Shown here one piece after another: positions 1 through 13,000 of a stretch of 64,000 nucleotides of DNA. The DNA lies in the NCBI RefSeq assembly GCF_041146395.1, contig NC_091002.1, positions 4,396,501 to 4,460,500 on the forward strand. The letters are read 5' to 3'. How positions within the stretch are numbered: position 1 is the stretch's first letter; the number at the start of each line of letters is the position of its first letter. A model generated the notes under the pieces. It did no database searches, was not told the origin of the DNA, and was given only the letters and a program-made list of their open reading frames with translations. The DNA is from Eulemur rufifrons. Taxonomy: Eukaryota > Chordata > Mammalia > Primates > Lemuridae. A program made the position numbers and the translations under genes.

Positions 1-881
1 GAGCTCATTAGGGCTGGACCAGATCTTGGAAGTCTCACTCAGAGGCCTGAGTTGTACCCTGAAAGCAGTGGGGAGCCAAGGACAGTTCTGGAGCAGGAGA
101 GAGCCCAAGTCAGCAGAATGCCTCGGGGAGGGCGAGCTGTCGGTCCTCAGGCTGAGGCCTCAAGACCAAAGAGGGGCACCCTTTACTCATTCAGCAAACA
201 GCAGCCTGCACCCCAGCAGAAAGCCCCCGCAGCAGCTGAGGCCCCAGACACGGAGGCCCAAGAGGGGCTGTAGACTCTGGATTGTGTTTCCTTGGGGCTG
301 CAGAGGGTCCAGGAAGGAGACGGGCTCTGGGTTCGGGTCTTGGCTCAGCCACTTCCAGCTGCAGCTCTGTGCACATCATTTCACCTCGCAGAGCCTCCGT
401 CTCTGCAGCTATAGGGGTGGGATGGCCTTTGCTGTCTCGGGATAACATTGCCGCCCACCCATGCTGAGTGTGCACCACCCCCGCAGCTGGGGTACAGAGC
501 TCGTGCTGGGTGACAGGGGTGAAGGTGCGCAGCTCATCTGCAGTGGGGTGGGAAGATGACCCAGGGCCAGCGGGATGAGGCCCAGCCTAGGGGCCGTGTT
601 AAGGCTCCAAAAATGCCCACACAGGAGAGGCTTGGCGGTGCCATGTGGAAGGAGGGGGTGCCAGGGGACTCGTGCCCATGCTGTGTTGGCTTAGAACCCA
701 GGTGCCCTTGGCGGCACCCCTGCCCAGGTGCTGTCTCTGCAGAGCACCGTGATTGGCCATTTGCCGGTGAGAGCAAGGGGAGGGCACTGTTTGCAACGTG
801 GCTGGGCAGCAGACCTCGGGCCGCGTCCCTGTCACCCACTGCACCTCCAGGCCAGGCCCTGACCCCACCTGTGCCCTGCAG
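1..881 (+). other. SORCS2 intron (partial) before the first placed exon
   Basis: GC-rich DNA in which I see no exon-like segment with matching splice sites and no interspersed repeat I can name. A missed exon is possible, because I had no reference protein to align. Confidence 0.5.
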
Positions 882-1005
882 CCCCTCCTGTCCCTGGATA
901 ACTCCGTGAAGACGCAGTTTCCAGACACGGGCGACGTGCGTGTGACGGTGCAGGCCGCCTGTGGGAACTCGGTGCTGCAGGACTCCAGGGTCATCCGCGT
1001 GCTGG
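882..1005 (+). CDS. SORCS2: SORCS2 exon: end of PKD domain
   Basis: The exon starts after ...gtgccctgcag at 881 and ends at GTGCTGG before gtgagt at 1006. Its 124 bases are 41 codons plus one base, which completes Asp with the next exon. It reads [13 protein letters not shown]... and then [18 protein letters not shown], the last beta-strands of a PKD (immunoglobulin-like) domain. This is the first exon I can place. The upstream coding exons must lie before base 1, or I failed to see one in 1-881. Confidence 0.93.
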
Positions 1006-4000
1006 GTGAGTCCTTCCCCAGGGTCGGGCCGCATGGTCGGGCCGTGGATGTCCTGGCCTCCCCAGGGTGGCCCAGGGCTGGGGAGGAGGGGCTGGGTGAG
1101 TGCGCACAGCTCTACTCTGGCTTTGTGGCCTGGGCAAAGGCTCCCAGCCTCTCTGGCCTCAGTTTCCCCATGAGTAACATAAATACTGACAACTCCCGTG
1201 TCCTGTGGCACTCATGGGACGGCACAAGTGAGGACATTGCTGAGTGACTGGACAAGGTTGCGCAGCAGCAGGAGCCAGCTTCGGGCTCTGGTCCTGCGCG
1301 CCTCCAGGAGTGGCTCGTGGCGCAGCTGGAAGGGAAAGGCGCCCTTCCGCAGACCCGCCGAGCCCCTGCTCTGAGTCCGGGCCTGGGTCTGCCTGTGCGT
1401 CCGGGGCTCCTCGCGGGAGACGTTTACAACAGGAAATCGGTGCCAAGCCTAGAGGGGACCCACCAGCAAGCTCTTGGCCCCGTGCCCCACCTCACCGATA
1501 GAAACCTCACTTTGCTATAAGAGCAGCCCCTGCTGTGGGCAGCAGCCATCAGTTAAATATTTAGCAGAGCAGTGTGCAGAGGGCCGGGATGCCCACATGG
1601 ACCCTTCGTGCCCTGGCTGAGGCTGCTGTGACAGTTCCTCCGTCACCACTGGGCCACGATCTTTGCGGCAGCCACCCTCGCCCACGCTGTACGTTGCAGG
1701 GCTAGCAGTTCACAGAGATTTTGTCCCTCGAGCTCTCAGCCCTGCAAAGCCTCTTCCCACCTCACAGCGGAGAAAACCGAGGCTCAGGAAGTAAAGGAGA
1801 GGTTGCGACTTAGCTCTGAGGCTCCTGGGGACTCTGGAGTTGGGCGTGAGCCCTGGAGCCCAGGACGCACGGGCGGAGGAGCAGATGGGGCTGCCGCCCT
1901 GCAGGGACTCAGGCTGGTGGGGGACCGGCCCAGCTGACGTCCCTGAGGGACTAGAGACTGCCCTCGTGGAGTGTGTCCATCCCTGCAGTCAACGGGGCAG
2001 GTCCCACACCAGGCTCAGCACACGCCGGGCCTCCCTCCCAGCTCAGTGTGGCCATCTTCACTGTCGTCACTGTCGGCGTCACTGCTGTTGGGAGATGGCA
2101 GCCAGTGAAGTGGACCCTGCCCAGCACAGCCCACAGCTGCTGACACTCAGGAGGCAGATTGTTCCCCAAACACAAAATCAGGGGGTGCCTGACCTGCTTG
2201 AGGAGATTTTGGGGCTGAGGGACCAGGGATCCGAACCTGGGGATCACCCAGGACATGTGGCCGCCCTCCCTGGAGGGACCAGAGCCAGGCTGGCCAGGAC
2301 GCATCAGCTCTCCCATCCCTCCTCTCTCCAGATCAGTTTCAGGTTGTGCCCCTGCAGTTTTCCAAGGACCTGGATGCCAACAACCCCAACACGCCCGAGT
2401 GGAGGGAAGACGTGGGTCTGGTGGTCACGCGGCTGCTCTCCAAGGTGCCTGGAGCCTCCCCAGCCCCGAGGGTGCCTCTGGCTCCCAGAGAAGCTCTAGG
2501 GCCCCGGGGCACCCAGGGCAGGGTGGGTGGGTGGTGCTGCCCGGGCACGGTGCCCTGGCCTTAGGCCAGCTGCAGGGAGGGGAGCCTGGAGGCCAGGTGG
2601 GGCTTTGCCCTACTGGGGGACTGACAGCTGGAGCACCGCCACCTGGGGGAGGGACAAGATGCATCCTCTGTGCACCTCTAGTGAGCATTAGCTGTTTGCA
2701 GAAGACCCCAATGGCCCCAGAGTCTCTTTAAGTGATTTCCATTCATTCGCTGAATTTCTTTTCTGGGCCGGACACTGGAGACAGAGAGATCAGATGTGAC
2801 CACGTCCCTCAGGGAGCTCACAGAGGCAGACATGGGGGCAGGCAGTAGGACACCCAAGGCCCTTGGCTCCCTAGTGAGAGAAAGACCAGTCCCTAGGGCC
2901 ATCCACAGCCATCACAGGCTGAGGGCTGCCCTGGCCATGCTTTCCCTCATCCTGTGAACAATGCTGGTAAAACTGTCCTGGGCACTGAAGGGTGAATAGG
3001 AGTTTGCCGGATGAAAGTGCGTGAAGTGGGACTTCCAGGAGGCAGAGGGACCCACATGAGTAGTGCCTTGTGGGTTGAGGGAGTTGCATGTGGGCACCTG
3101 GGATGGTGGGGAGAGGGAGCGGGAGGCAGCTGGAGTCGGGGACCAGGCGGCGGGCCCGGAATGCTGTGGCAAGGAGCCTTGACCCACCCCAATGTCCGGG
3201 AGGACATTAGCGAGGAAGGTCCTTGCTCTTGCTGGCCGCAGTGTAAGGACTGTGGCACAGGGCAGGCCTGGCCAAGGGGAGGCCGGTGTGGGCGGCAAAG
3301 GCCCAAACCCAGGCAGGGGCAGAGGGACCAGGAGCCTGGGTGCAGGAGGTGGCACAGGAGCCCTCCCATGGCGTGCAGGGCTCAGGAAGGGCTTGCAGAA
3401 CAGATGACCAGGACTCAGACAGGCCGAGAGGCGAGGCATGGTGCTCGTGGGGGGCCCAGCATGTGGCAGGAGGCAAGGAAGACAGGCGGATCAAAGTGGC
3501 TTGTCTGTCCCCCCAGGAGACCAGCGTCCCCGAGGAGCTGCTGGTGACCGTGGTGAAGCCGGGGCTGCCCACCTTGGCTGACCTGTATGTGCTCCTTCCC
3601 CCTCCCAGGCCCACCAGGAAGAGGAGCCTCACAAGTGACAAGGTAGGTCCTGCGGCCGTGTCCTCCCTGCACAGCTGAGGGCTCGGTGTCATCACAACAG
3701 GGACAACTGCAGACTCCTCACGTGGAGGCTTATTCTCACCACATCGTGACCCCACTCGGGGCACTGGCCCTCCTCTGCCTGGCGGTCATGGCCTGGAAGC
3801 CACCAGCCTTCGAGGTCACTGCGCAGGGGGAGTGAGGGGAGGGGCCCCAGCAGATGTGCTCATGCCCTGTCCCATGTGCCTGGCCAGAGCTGGTCGCATG
3901 GCCCCAGCCTGCCTGCAAGGGGTGCTGGGAAACGTGGGTGAGCACGGCAGGACCCCTGGGGCCCAGGTTTCAGGACAGAGCAGAGCTCAGCCCCGTGACA

Positions 4001-7000
4001 ACTTCCAGATAGCCCTTATGGAGGGGTCGGAGACCTGCTAGGTGACAGGTGTGGGAAGGGGACTCAAAGGTGGATCACAATCCTGTCGTGCCCACTAGGG
4101 CGGCTAAAATACAAAAGCAGACCGTCCCAGGTGCCCGTGAGGAAGCAGCGAGATCAGAGCCGCACGCTGCAGGCCGGAGGGGCGCGGCCGCCGTGAAGGA
4201 CAGTGTGGCAGCTCCTCAGGAAGTGACCCCTGGAGTTCCACGTGACCTGCAGTCCCACTCCTGGGTGTACACCCGAGAGACACGAAAACATGCGTCCGCA
4301 CCACGGCCTGTGACGGGTGTTCACGGCCATCATTCATCGGAGCCAAAACCTGGAAACAGCGCAAGGCTCAGCTGCCCGCGGAGAGACGACACGTGGTCTG
4401 TCCTTACAACGCCGTCGTCTCTGCCCACAGAAGGAGCGAAGTGCAGACCCTGCTACGGCGCAGTGACCTCGACAGCCTTGTGCCAAGTGAAAAAAGCCAG
4501 CCACAGAAGTCCATGCATTATTAATATATGATCCAGAAACGTCCAGAGCAGGCCCATCGGAGAGGCGGATGAGAGGTGCCGGGCTGGGGAAGGCGAGGGG
4601 CTGCCTGCTAATGGGTGGGGGCTTCTTTTGGAAGTGACGAAAATGGCTGGGAATTAGATGTGGCAAAGGTTGCACATTTGGGGACCATATTAAAAAGCAG
4701 TGAGTTATACACTTTAAAAGAATAAATTTTACATCAATTTCTAAAACATAAACCGGAAGCTCACGTAGCCTCTGGACTAGCCACGGCGACCAGCGCTGTC
4801 TCAGGTGATCAGGAGAGAGTGGCGGCACCGACGCAGGGGCAGCACACACCCCAAACCCCTGCGGGGCTCAGAAGCCCATTTCACAGATGAGAGAAGTGAG
4901 GCTGGGTGAGGGCCACCGTCAGGAAGAACCGGAGACAGGAACTCAGTGGCGTCTCTGTACGCCAACAGCAGCCTGCCCTCCAGAGAACTCAAGAAAGCAA
5001 GCACATCACAGCAGCACCCAAAACATAAAATAAAATACTTAGGCATAAGTTTAACCAAGGAGGTGAGAGACCTGTACACTGAGAAGTATAAAACATAAAT
5101 GAAAACAATTTGAAGAAGACATAAATAAATGGGAAGAAATCCTGTGTTCTTGCATTGGAAGAATTCATATTATTGAGATGTCTGTACTGCCCAAAGTGAT
5201 CTACAGATTCGATGCAGTCCCTATCAAAATTCCAATGCCATTTTTCATGAAAACATCCTAAAATTTGTGTGGAACCACAAAAGACCTGGAATAGACAAAG
5301 CAATCTCGAGCAAAAAAAAAAAAAGCTAGAGGCCTCACACACCTAATTTCAAAATATACTACAAAGCTATAGTAACCAAAACAGCATGGCACTGGCATAA
5401 AAAGAGACACATAGACCAAAGGAACAGAACAGAGAGCCCGGAAGTAACCCTACACATTTACAGTCGGAGGTTAGACAGAGGTGTCAGGAACACACAGTGG
5501 GGAAAAGAGAAGCTCCCCAGTGCACGGTGCCGGGAGACTGAATCTTCACAGGCAGGAGAGCAGCATCGCAGCCTCATCTCACTTCATACACGAAAATCCA
5601 CTCCAGTGAAATAAGGGCTGAAACATAAGACCTGAAACTGTAAAACTACTAGAAGAAAACAGGGGAAAACTTCACGACACTGGTCCAGGGAATGATGTTT
5701 TGGATACAACCCCAAAAAGCACAGGCAACACAAGTAAAAATAAGCAAATGGCATAACGTCCAACTAAGAGCCTGTGCGGCCGCGGCAGCGAGGAACGGCG
5801 TGGAGAGACAGCTGGGGTGGGAGAAAATGCTTGCAAACCACACCCCCGACAGGGGCGAATGCCCAGAATACATAAGGAACTCAAACGACTCAATAGCAAG
5901 AAAACAAGTAACCTGATTAAAAAGTAGGCAAAGGACCTGGAGAGACATTTCTCAGAAGAAGGCACACAAATAGCCAACAGGTATGTGAAGAAATGCTAAA
6001 CCTGGCTGATCTTCAGAGATGCAAATTAGAGCCACAATATGTCCCCTCACACCTGTTAGAATGGTTGTTAGCAAAAGGACAGAGACGACAAGTGTGGCAA
6101 GAGCCAAGTGTCCAAGCCAGCCCAGCCCCTGGATGGTGACGGGTGCTTGGGGACACACGAAGGGATGAGAGGAGGGGGAGAGAGCCCTACTGTGCGCCAG
6201 GCACCTCCCGTGTTTGTCGTGTCACACCGACCCTGGAGGAGGGTGCCCATGGTCCCAAGGCTGGCTGCTGTGCGGCCACTGCCCCCCCAGCCGCAGACAC
6301 CGCCCACCTGCATCCGCCACCCCACAGTGCAGCAGCACCTCCCGGGGTAGCCCTCCCTGAGGCGGAGTCTGATTCATCTGCCCCTCGTGTCCTCTTCTCG
6401 GTCTTCCTCCCCTGGGAAGCCTTCCCTGCCCACTGCCGGGGGGCCTCCTGCCGCAGCCCTGCGTGTCCCCAGATTTACGCACCGCAGGGCCTGTCTCTCT
6501 TACACCTGTTCCCTGCTGAAACGTGAGCTCTTTGAGGACAGGACCACATCTGGGTCAGCTCTGTGTCCCATCAGTGGTTCTTGGTGAAACTTGGCTGGTG
6601 GGTCATTATTCCCATTTTACAGATAAAGACACTGAGGCTCAGGGAGGCTAAGTGTCCCCCCCAGGCCCATGGCTCCAGCCTGTCTGCCCAGCTCTCCCTG
6701 AGGACCCGTCCCCACTCCCCACTCTGTGCTTTCAGAGGCTCGCGGCCATCCAGCAGGTGCTGAAGTCACAGAAGATCAGCTTCCTCCTGCAGGGCGGGGT
6801 CCGGGTCCTGGTGGCCCTGAGGGACACAGACACAGGTGAGAGCCCTCGGCCTGGCCTGCAGGGCGGGAGGGTGTGCGTCCCAGCCCCAGGACGAGGTGCA
6901 GGGCCTTCAGGCGCTGCCTGCACGCTTTCCCTGGTGGGCGCACGCCGCCAAGGAAGCCATTAGTCCCCAGCCAGCTCAGACCCAGGGCCGCGCTCGCCTC

Positions 7001-10000
7001 TCGCAGACGCACACGGAGCTCTTACCTGAGTTGACACCGATGCTCAGGGTCTCAGATGACCTCTGTCCCCGACCCCTCCCTGGAACTGTCCTCTTAGTCA
7101 CTTGTGTGTCCTTCCCCTTTGGGGCAGGACTCTTTGCTGCCCCAAAAGCTGAAGAGCTTTGTTCTGCTCTGTGAAGACACCGTGCTCGTTAGATCTGGCA
7201 GGTGCGCGCCACGCCTGCGCAGAGATAGACAGGGCGTCGGCCCGCGCTGCAGAAGGAAGGACCGGCACACAGCGGTGTGGCCCCCCAGGAGTCCGGCCCA
7301 GGGGCAGGGGTCCTCCAAGGCCGGAGCACAAGCCCCTTGGTCCTTTATGTCCCGCCGTCCCCTCTCAGCGGCACCCGGAGAGCCCACCCCCTGGTGTGAA
7401 ACATCCTCCGTCCACGGGCCGGGCAGGGTCTGGGCCAGTGTCCACAGCCGTCCGCTAACAGCTGCTTCGCCTGCAGAGTCCCGGCGGCCGGCAGGAGGCG
7501 GCGGCGGATACTGGGCCGTGGTGGTGCTGTTTGTCATCGGGCTCTTCGCGGTGGGCGCATTCATCCTCTACAAGTTCAAAAGGCAAGGCCCCCCTGCTGC
7601 TGCCCACACCGAGCGGGCTCTGGCGGGGGCTGCACGCGGGCCAGGCCCGGCTCACGTTCATGGGCACGCCTGGAAGGGCCCCCCAAGGCAGTGGCTTCCC
7701 CCAGGGCTGGGAAGGAGGTGGTGTGAGTTTGACCTGTGATGGGCTGCGGGGGGGAAGACGCATGCCCACGCAGCCCCTCCCTGGTTCTGCACCTCCTGCG
7801 GGTCCCCGGGAGTGACAGCCGCCACCTGCCACCCAACCAGCACCCATGTCCTCCACTCTGCCTGGGCATCTCAGCCGTCACCTCGTGCAGCTCCACCCAT
7901 CCTCCCCCTCACAGGAGGGACATGGTCCATTTCATAGATGAGAAAACGAAGGCTCAGAGAGGTTAAGTAACTTGACCAAGGTCACACAGCTGACGCAGGC
8001 CTGGCCCCGTCTGTGCTTCCTCGGCTCCCGTCCAGCCATTCCCTATGTGCGGCATTTTGTACCAGGCCCTCCAGCGGGAGAGGCTCCAGGGCGTCCGGAC
8101 AGAGCTGCTCGGGGACACCCGCGGTGGGAGCGGGCGGGGGCTCGTGCCGAGGCTGGTGGGCAGCAGGACGGGGTGCATTTACTGAGGGGGCTTTGGCTCC
8201 CCTCCTCCCTCGGAGCCTGGTCCTTATCTGTAAATGGGCTGAGCGGCCGGCCCCGCTGGGAGGAGTCGTGGCCACACGGCAGGGCCGCCAGTCTGAGCTC
8301 ACCCAGGCTCTGGAGCCGGGAACGGGTAACGGTGACCAGGCGGTGCCCCCAGACTCCTTCCTGCAAACGCAGCCTCCAGACGTGATCCTCCTGCTGGGTC
8401 AGCTCCAGGGGCCTCCATCTCCCGATCAGGGTGGCCCTTGAGGACCGCGAAGGAGACGGCTCCCTCAAGCTTTCCTGGTGCTCGTGTGGAGCCGAGGGCC
8501 CTGCCCCCCAACCCCGCCCTTTCCCTGGCCCTGGACCCCTCACCCCTCTCTCCCTCTGTCCTTTGTGAACCTCTTGTGTTATAAGCAGTGGTTATGTGTG
8601 CACAGCACCCCACGGTGCCAGGGACTGGCCCAGGTGCTGGGGACTCAGGGGGACTGGAAGCATGTCCAGCAGCTTGTTACCTGCCCGGTTACTCGGCCGC
8701 ACCTGAAGGGGTGGCCTGAGCTGCTCTGGAGCATCTGGAGGGCTCCCTGGGGAGGCAATTTCTGGTGGGAATCCTGAAGGATGAGTAGGAGTTTGCAGGG
8801 CAGAGATGAAGCAGGGTCTATGCTGTGGCCTTCCTGGTTTGCAAGCTCGCAGAGGCGCTGGCTGCCGGACAGGTGCCCGCTGGGGCACTTTCCTGCGGGC
8901 CAATGAGGCAAGCCCGAGCCGTCTCTGCCCCCAGGGCCTGCACCGAGCACCCTCCACGCTGGCTCACAAGGACCCTGTTCAGCCGCAGGACAGCGGTAGA
9001 GGACAGAGTCGGTCCCAGAGACCTGGGCCTCGCCCCTGCCCTGCGCCAACTGGCTCTGAGGCTCTGAGCCTCAGTTTCCTCATCTGTAAAAGGGGCCTCA
9101 GAAGGAGCAGGGCTGGGGTGAGCCGAGGACGAAGAGAAGGAAGAGGAGGGGAGGACGAGGGAGGGCGGAGAGCGGAGAGGAGCAGAACCGCAGGTCCCGC
9201 AGGCGTCCCCTGTGCCTTCTCTGCATCATCGCCCTACAAAGTTGATCTGGACTCGCAGGCCCTCGCAGGCGCGGGGTCCCAGCGTCCCCACGCTGTGGGA
9301 GAGGACGGTGGGAGGCGCCTGTCCCAGGCAGGGCCGCGTGGGAGGCGAACGCTGGCGCTGTCCTCACCCTGTCTCTCGCCCCCTTGAGCGTAGTGTCATC
9401 TGGGCTTGGTCCCCGCCCCCCTGGGAAATGCGGGCGGAGGGACCGGGCTGCAGAGTCGCTCGCTGCCCCGGGAGGGGAAGGCGGCTTGGCCAGGCAAGGT
9501 GGGAAGCAGGGAGGGGAGACCACAGCAGGGACGGACTCTGGTCTCTGTAGGTATCTTTCTCCCCACCCTCAGGCCACCGAGGGCCAGACTGTGGCATCCA
9601 CAAATGCCCCAGGCTTCTTGCACCTGTGTAAAGAGCCCTGTATGTCCTGGCCCCAACTCACGCCCGGTGGGTGGGAGGAGGAGAGTGGGGGCCTTGAGGG
9701 GCCTAGAAGGTGTCCGGAGAGAGGCAAGGGTGCCAGTGGCCGGCCCAGTGCCAGCACACGCAGGCTTCGCACTGAGTCAGTTCGTGCCTGTGTCACCATG
9801 GAAATGGGGGGAGCACAGTTATGGGGCAAGCGTGTCCCCACAGCTCCAGGCCCACCTAGGGCAGCACAGAGAAACTGTCCTGAGGCCTCAGGCCCTCGCA
9901 GCCTGGGCCCAGTGGCAGTGCGGCAGTCAGCACAGGCTGGGCTGGCTTCGTAACAAACAGCCCCACATCTCAGAAGCATTGGACTAACTCGGGTCCTGCG

Positions 10001-13000
10001 CTCAGTCCCAGGGGAGGCAGAGGAGCCATGCCTGCCACCTCCCTTTCCTCTGGCCCCTGGAGGGGAAGAGAATTGAGAACAGCGTGACCCTGGGAAGCCC
10101 AGACAGGGCTCAGCAGGCGCCTCTCAGAGCGGGCCAGCCTTGCACGTGGTGTGGGAATGTGCACCAATGCAGTCAAGGTCGCCGGGTGTGGCGGAGATAA
10201 AGGAGAGTATGAGGCCCTCTCCCTCCCTGGGGCCAGTTATAAGAGGAGATGGACAAGTAGACAGTGATCACCAGTTGTCAGGACAGAGGGAAATCCAGGG
10301 CTGAGAGAGCACAAACCAGGGAGGGCTTCCTGGAGGAGGTGGCTTTGCATGGAGGGCAGGAGACAGACTCGGGCTTGGTGCAGGTGCCTCTGGAGCAGAC
10401 TTGCACCAGGCCCCGACCCCACTGAGGTTTTGGAGCAGGAGGGCTGGGTGGCTGCCCTGAGCTAAGTGCCCTGCCCCCACCCCATCCCACAGGAAACGCC
10501 CAGGCAGGACCGTGTACGCCCAGATGCACAACGAGAAGGAACAGGAAATGACAAGCCCAGTGGGCCACGGCGAGGACGTCCAGAGCGCCATCCAGGGTGA
10601 GGGGTTTGTAGATGACCATCTCGACTTGCAGAGTCTAGGTAATGCCCGCCCAGAAGCCCACCCCATCCTCCCGCAGGCCACCCACCCAGCTGCCTGGGGC
10701 CATCAGGGGCTCGGGACACCAGGCCAGGCAGACCGGTTGCATTCCCTCCATAGGATGCGGGTGATGGGATCCCCCAGGGCCACCTGAAGGGACTACTTCA
10801 GGGACCTTGTGGTAGCTGAGGGCACTGTGTCTGGCAACAACTAAACAGCCCAGTGCAGCCCCACCGAGGCAGGGAAAGCATGGAAACAGGGCTGGCTTCC
10901 CCGAGGCTACTGGGGCCTTTTCCCCACAGCCAACCCTGCTGCTCATGGCAACGATGACTCAGTGAGCATCTCACACGTGGACATACAGCACAGCACTTTA
11001 CAGTTTGCACAGCATTTTCATTGGCACGATCACACTCACTCCCAGCCATGCACAGTGGGAGAGGACAGCGAGTTGTCCGTGGCTGCACGACAAACCACTC
11101 ATCTCAGTGGTGTGTCACTATCATTTGTGGCCATTTTCTCTCACGGTTTCTGGGGATCGACTGGGCTCAGCCGAGCGGTTCTCTCTGGTGGCTCCTGACG
11201 TTGCGGTCAATGGCTGGGTTTGCAGTGGTCTCAGAGGCCTCCTCACGCAGGTATCTGGCAATTAGCGCAGGTAGTCGGTTACCCTCGCACCGGGGGCTAT
11301 CACCAGAACACCCAATGCAGCTTGGGCTTCCTCCCAACATGGCAGCCGCGTTCAGAGAGCAAGTGGAGAGAGAGCAGCAGCCAGGCAGGGGCTGCCTCCC
11401 CTTCATGACCTGGCCTCGGAGTCGGGCCCTGTCACTTGCTTCTGGCTCTGTAGGTCTGTCCCTGTGCAAGGGGATGGGAACCAACTCTGCCCTTGGTGGG
11501 GAAGGCCAGGCCACACTGCATGCGGAGCATGAGGCAATCCAGCACAATGGGCACTACCACTCTTCCTCTGAAAAAGTAGGGAAACTGAGGCCTGGGAGGT
11601 TCTGAAACTTGCTGGCAGAGCCACGGCACCTGCCCTGCCCCTGCGTCAGGCAGCACAGCCAGTGGCTGGGCTGTGGGGGTGCCTTCCATGGTGGTCTCGG
11701 CTCCGCAGCCAGGAGGCAGGCTCTCTTCCAGAGATGAGGAAATCGAGGCACAGAGGGATCAACCATCCTTGCTAAGGTCCAGCTAGGGGGGAGCTGGAAC
11801 TCCCATCTAGGCAGGCCCCCCAGAGCTCTGACCTTTGCCCTGCGATTCCTGTCTGCACCTGGCTCTGGGGGGGACACTGGCTCCCACCGAGCAGAGTCCG
11901 GTGCGCAGGAAGCTCCACAAGAGCCCTGCCACAGCCAGCCGCAGTCATCGTCAGACGGCTTCAAAGGCCACTCCTGTCCTGCACCCACACGCCCCCAGGA
12001 CTGTGCAGAGTGGGAATCACTGTCCTCACATTTTAAAGTATCGAAAGGGACAGAGAGGTGAGCTGCTCACCCGGGGCCACACAAGCTGACAGTGTCTGGC
12101 CTTGGATCCAGCCCCAGGTGGGCCTGACATCAAAACCTATGACCTTCGCTCTCCCCTGAGAGTGGTTGCGGAGCTGAACGGAACTGGCTGGTCACTCCTC
12201 CTCCCGCCCTCCCCGGCCACGCTGGGGGCCCCTGGTGTCCACACAGTGGCCAATCACCCCCATGTCCACCGGCCAGGCGTGTTCCTCACTGTGGGATGCA
12301 TCTGCAGCCTGAGGGAGCAGCAAGAACCACAGCTGTCATTTGCCCAGCGCTGTCTGACCCCCGTGAGGCTTTGTGTCCATTCTACAGACGGGAAAGCTGA
12401 GGTCTTCACCTTAGCAGACCAGGGGTGAAGCCGGGGTGGACCAGGTCTTCGGCTCGCAGCCTGTGCGCCCCCGGGCTGGGTGAGCGTCCTGCGCCCCAGG
12501 ACTCCCCACCGTCAGCCCCACAAGAAGGAGGTGGCACACCCTGCGAGGACCCAGGCCTTCCCCAGTGGACAGGGGTGCAGGCCCCCAGGAAGACGGGCCG
12601 GCTCCCCGGCCTCATACAGCTCCTTGTTTTCGAGCCCCTGAGGAATAGCAGCAGCGTGCAGCACTAGGTTGTTTTAGCCAAGCCCTGGTGTGCGCAGGCG
12701 CCGCCCAAGCGCCGTGGGTGCCCCACAGACAGTCCTTCCCAGGCGCCACTGCCGCCCTTAAGCTTGAGACGCTGAAGCCCAGGCCCAGCCCCTAAAAAGC
12801 CCCCAGGACTCCTGCTCACCCCTTGCCGCTGATGTCACTGTGCCCCTCTCTCCTGCTCGCGCCTCCCGGGCCTCGCCACGCCGCGCCCTGCAGCACCCAC
12901 TGCCAGGACGGGGCGAAGCCTCAGCCCCTCCCGTGCCCCCTTGCTGCCGATGCTGGGGGTCCCCGTGCAGGTCAGTGGGCACATCGGGGGCTGGCCTGGG

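Larger units (their letters stand above)
1006..2331 (+). other. SORCS2 intron
   Basis: GC-rich intron with two MIR remnants (1095-1235 and 1735-1815). Nothing else is recognised. Confidence 0.8.
3643..6735 (+). other. SORCS2 intron rich in old L1 fragments
   Basis: It holds an L1 3'-end fragment (about 4075-4760), a separate L1 ORF2 fragment (about 4930-6100) and MIR remnants near 4860-4910 and 6595-6690. The two L1 pieces are in reversed 5'-3' order, so they are not one colinear copy. Confidence 0.8.
7583..10492 (+). other. SORCS2 intron with GC donor
   Basis: The intron starts with GC and ends with AG. It contains MIR remnants at about 7905-8040 and 9000-9115, and L2-like sequence around 8590-8810. 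Confidence 0.85.

Noticed and set aside
1..881. An upstream SORCS2 exon in the first 880 bases
   Set aside because: I looked for in-frame segments with AG...GT borders and phase-matching ends and found none that I could tie to SORCS2.
4930..6100. A working L1 reverse transcriptase
   Set aside because: It is only a piece of ORF2, with many stops and indels.
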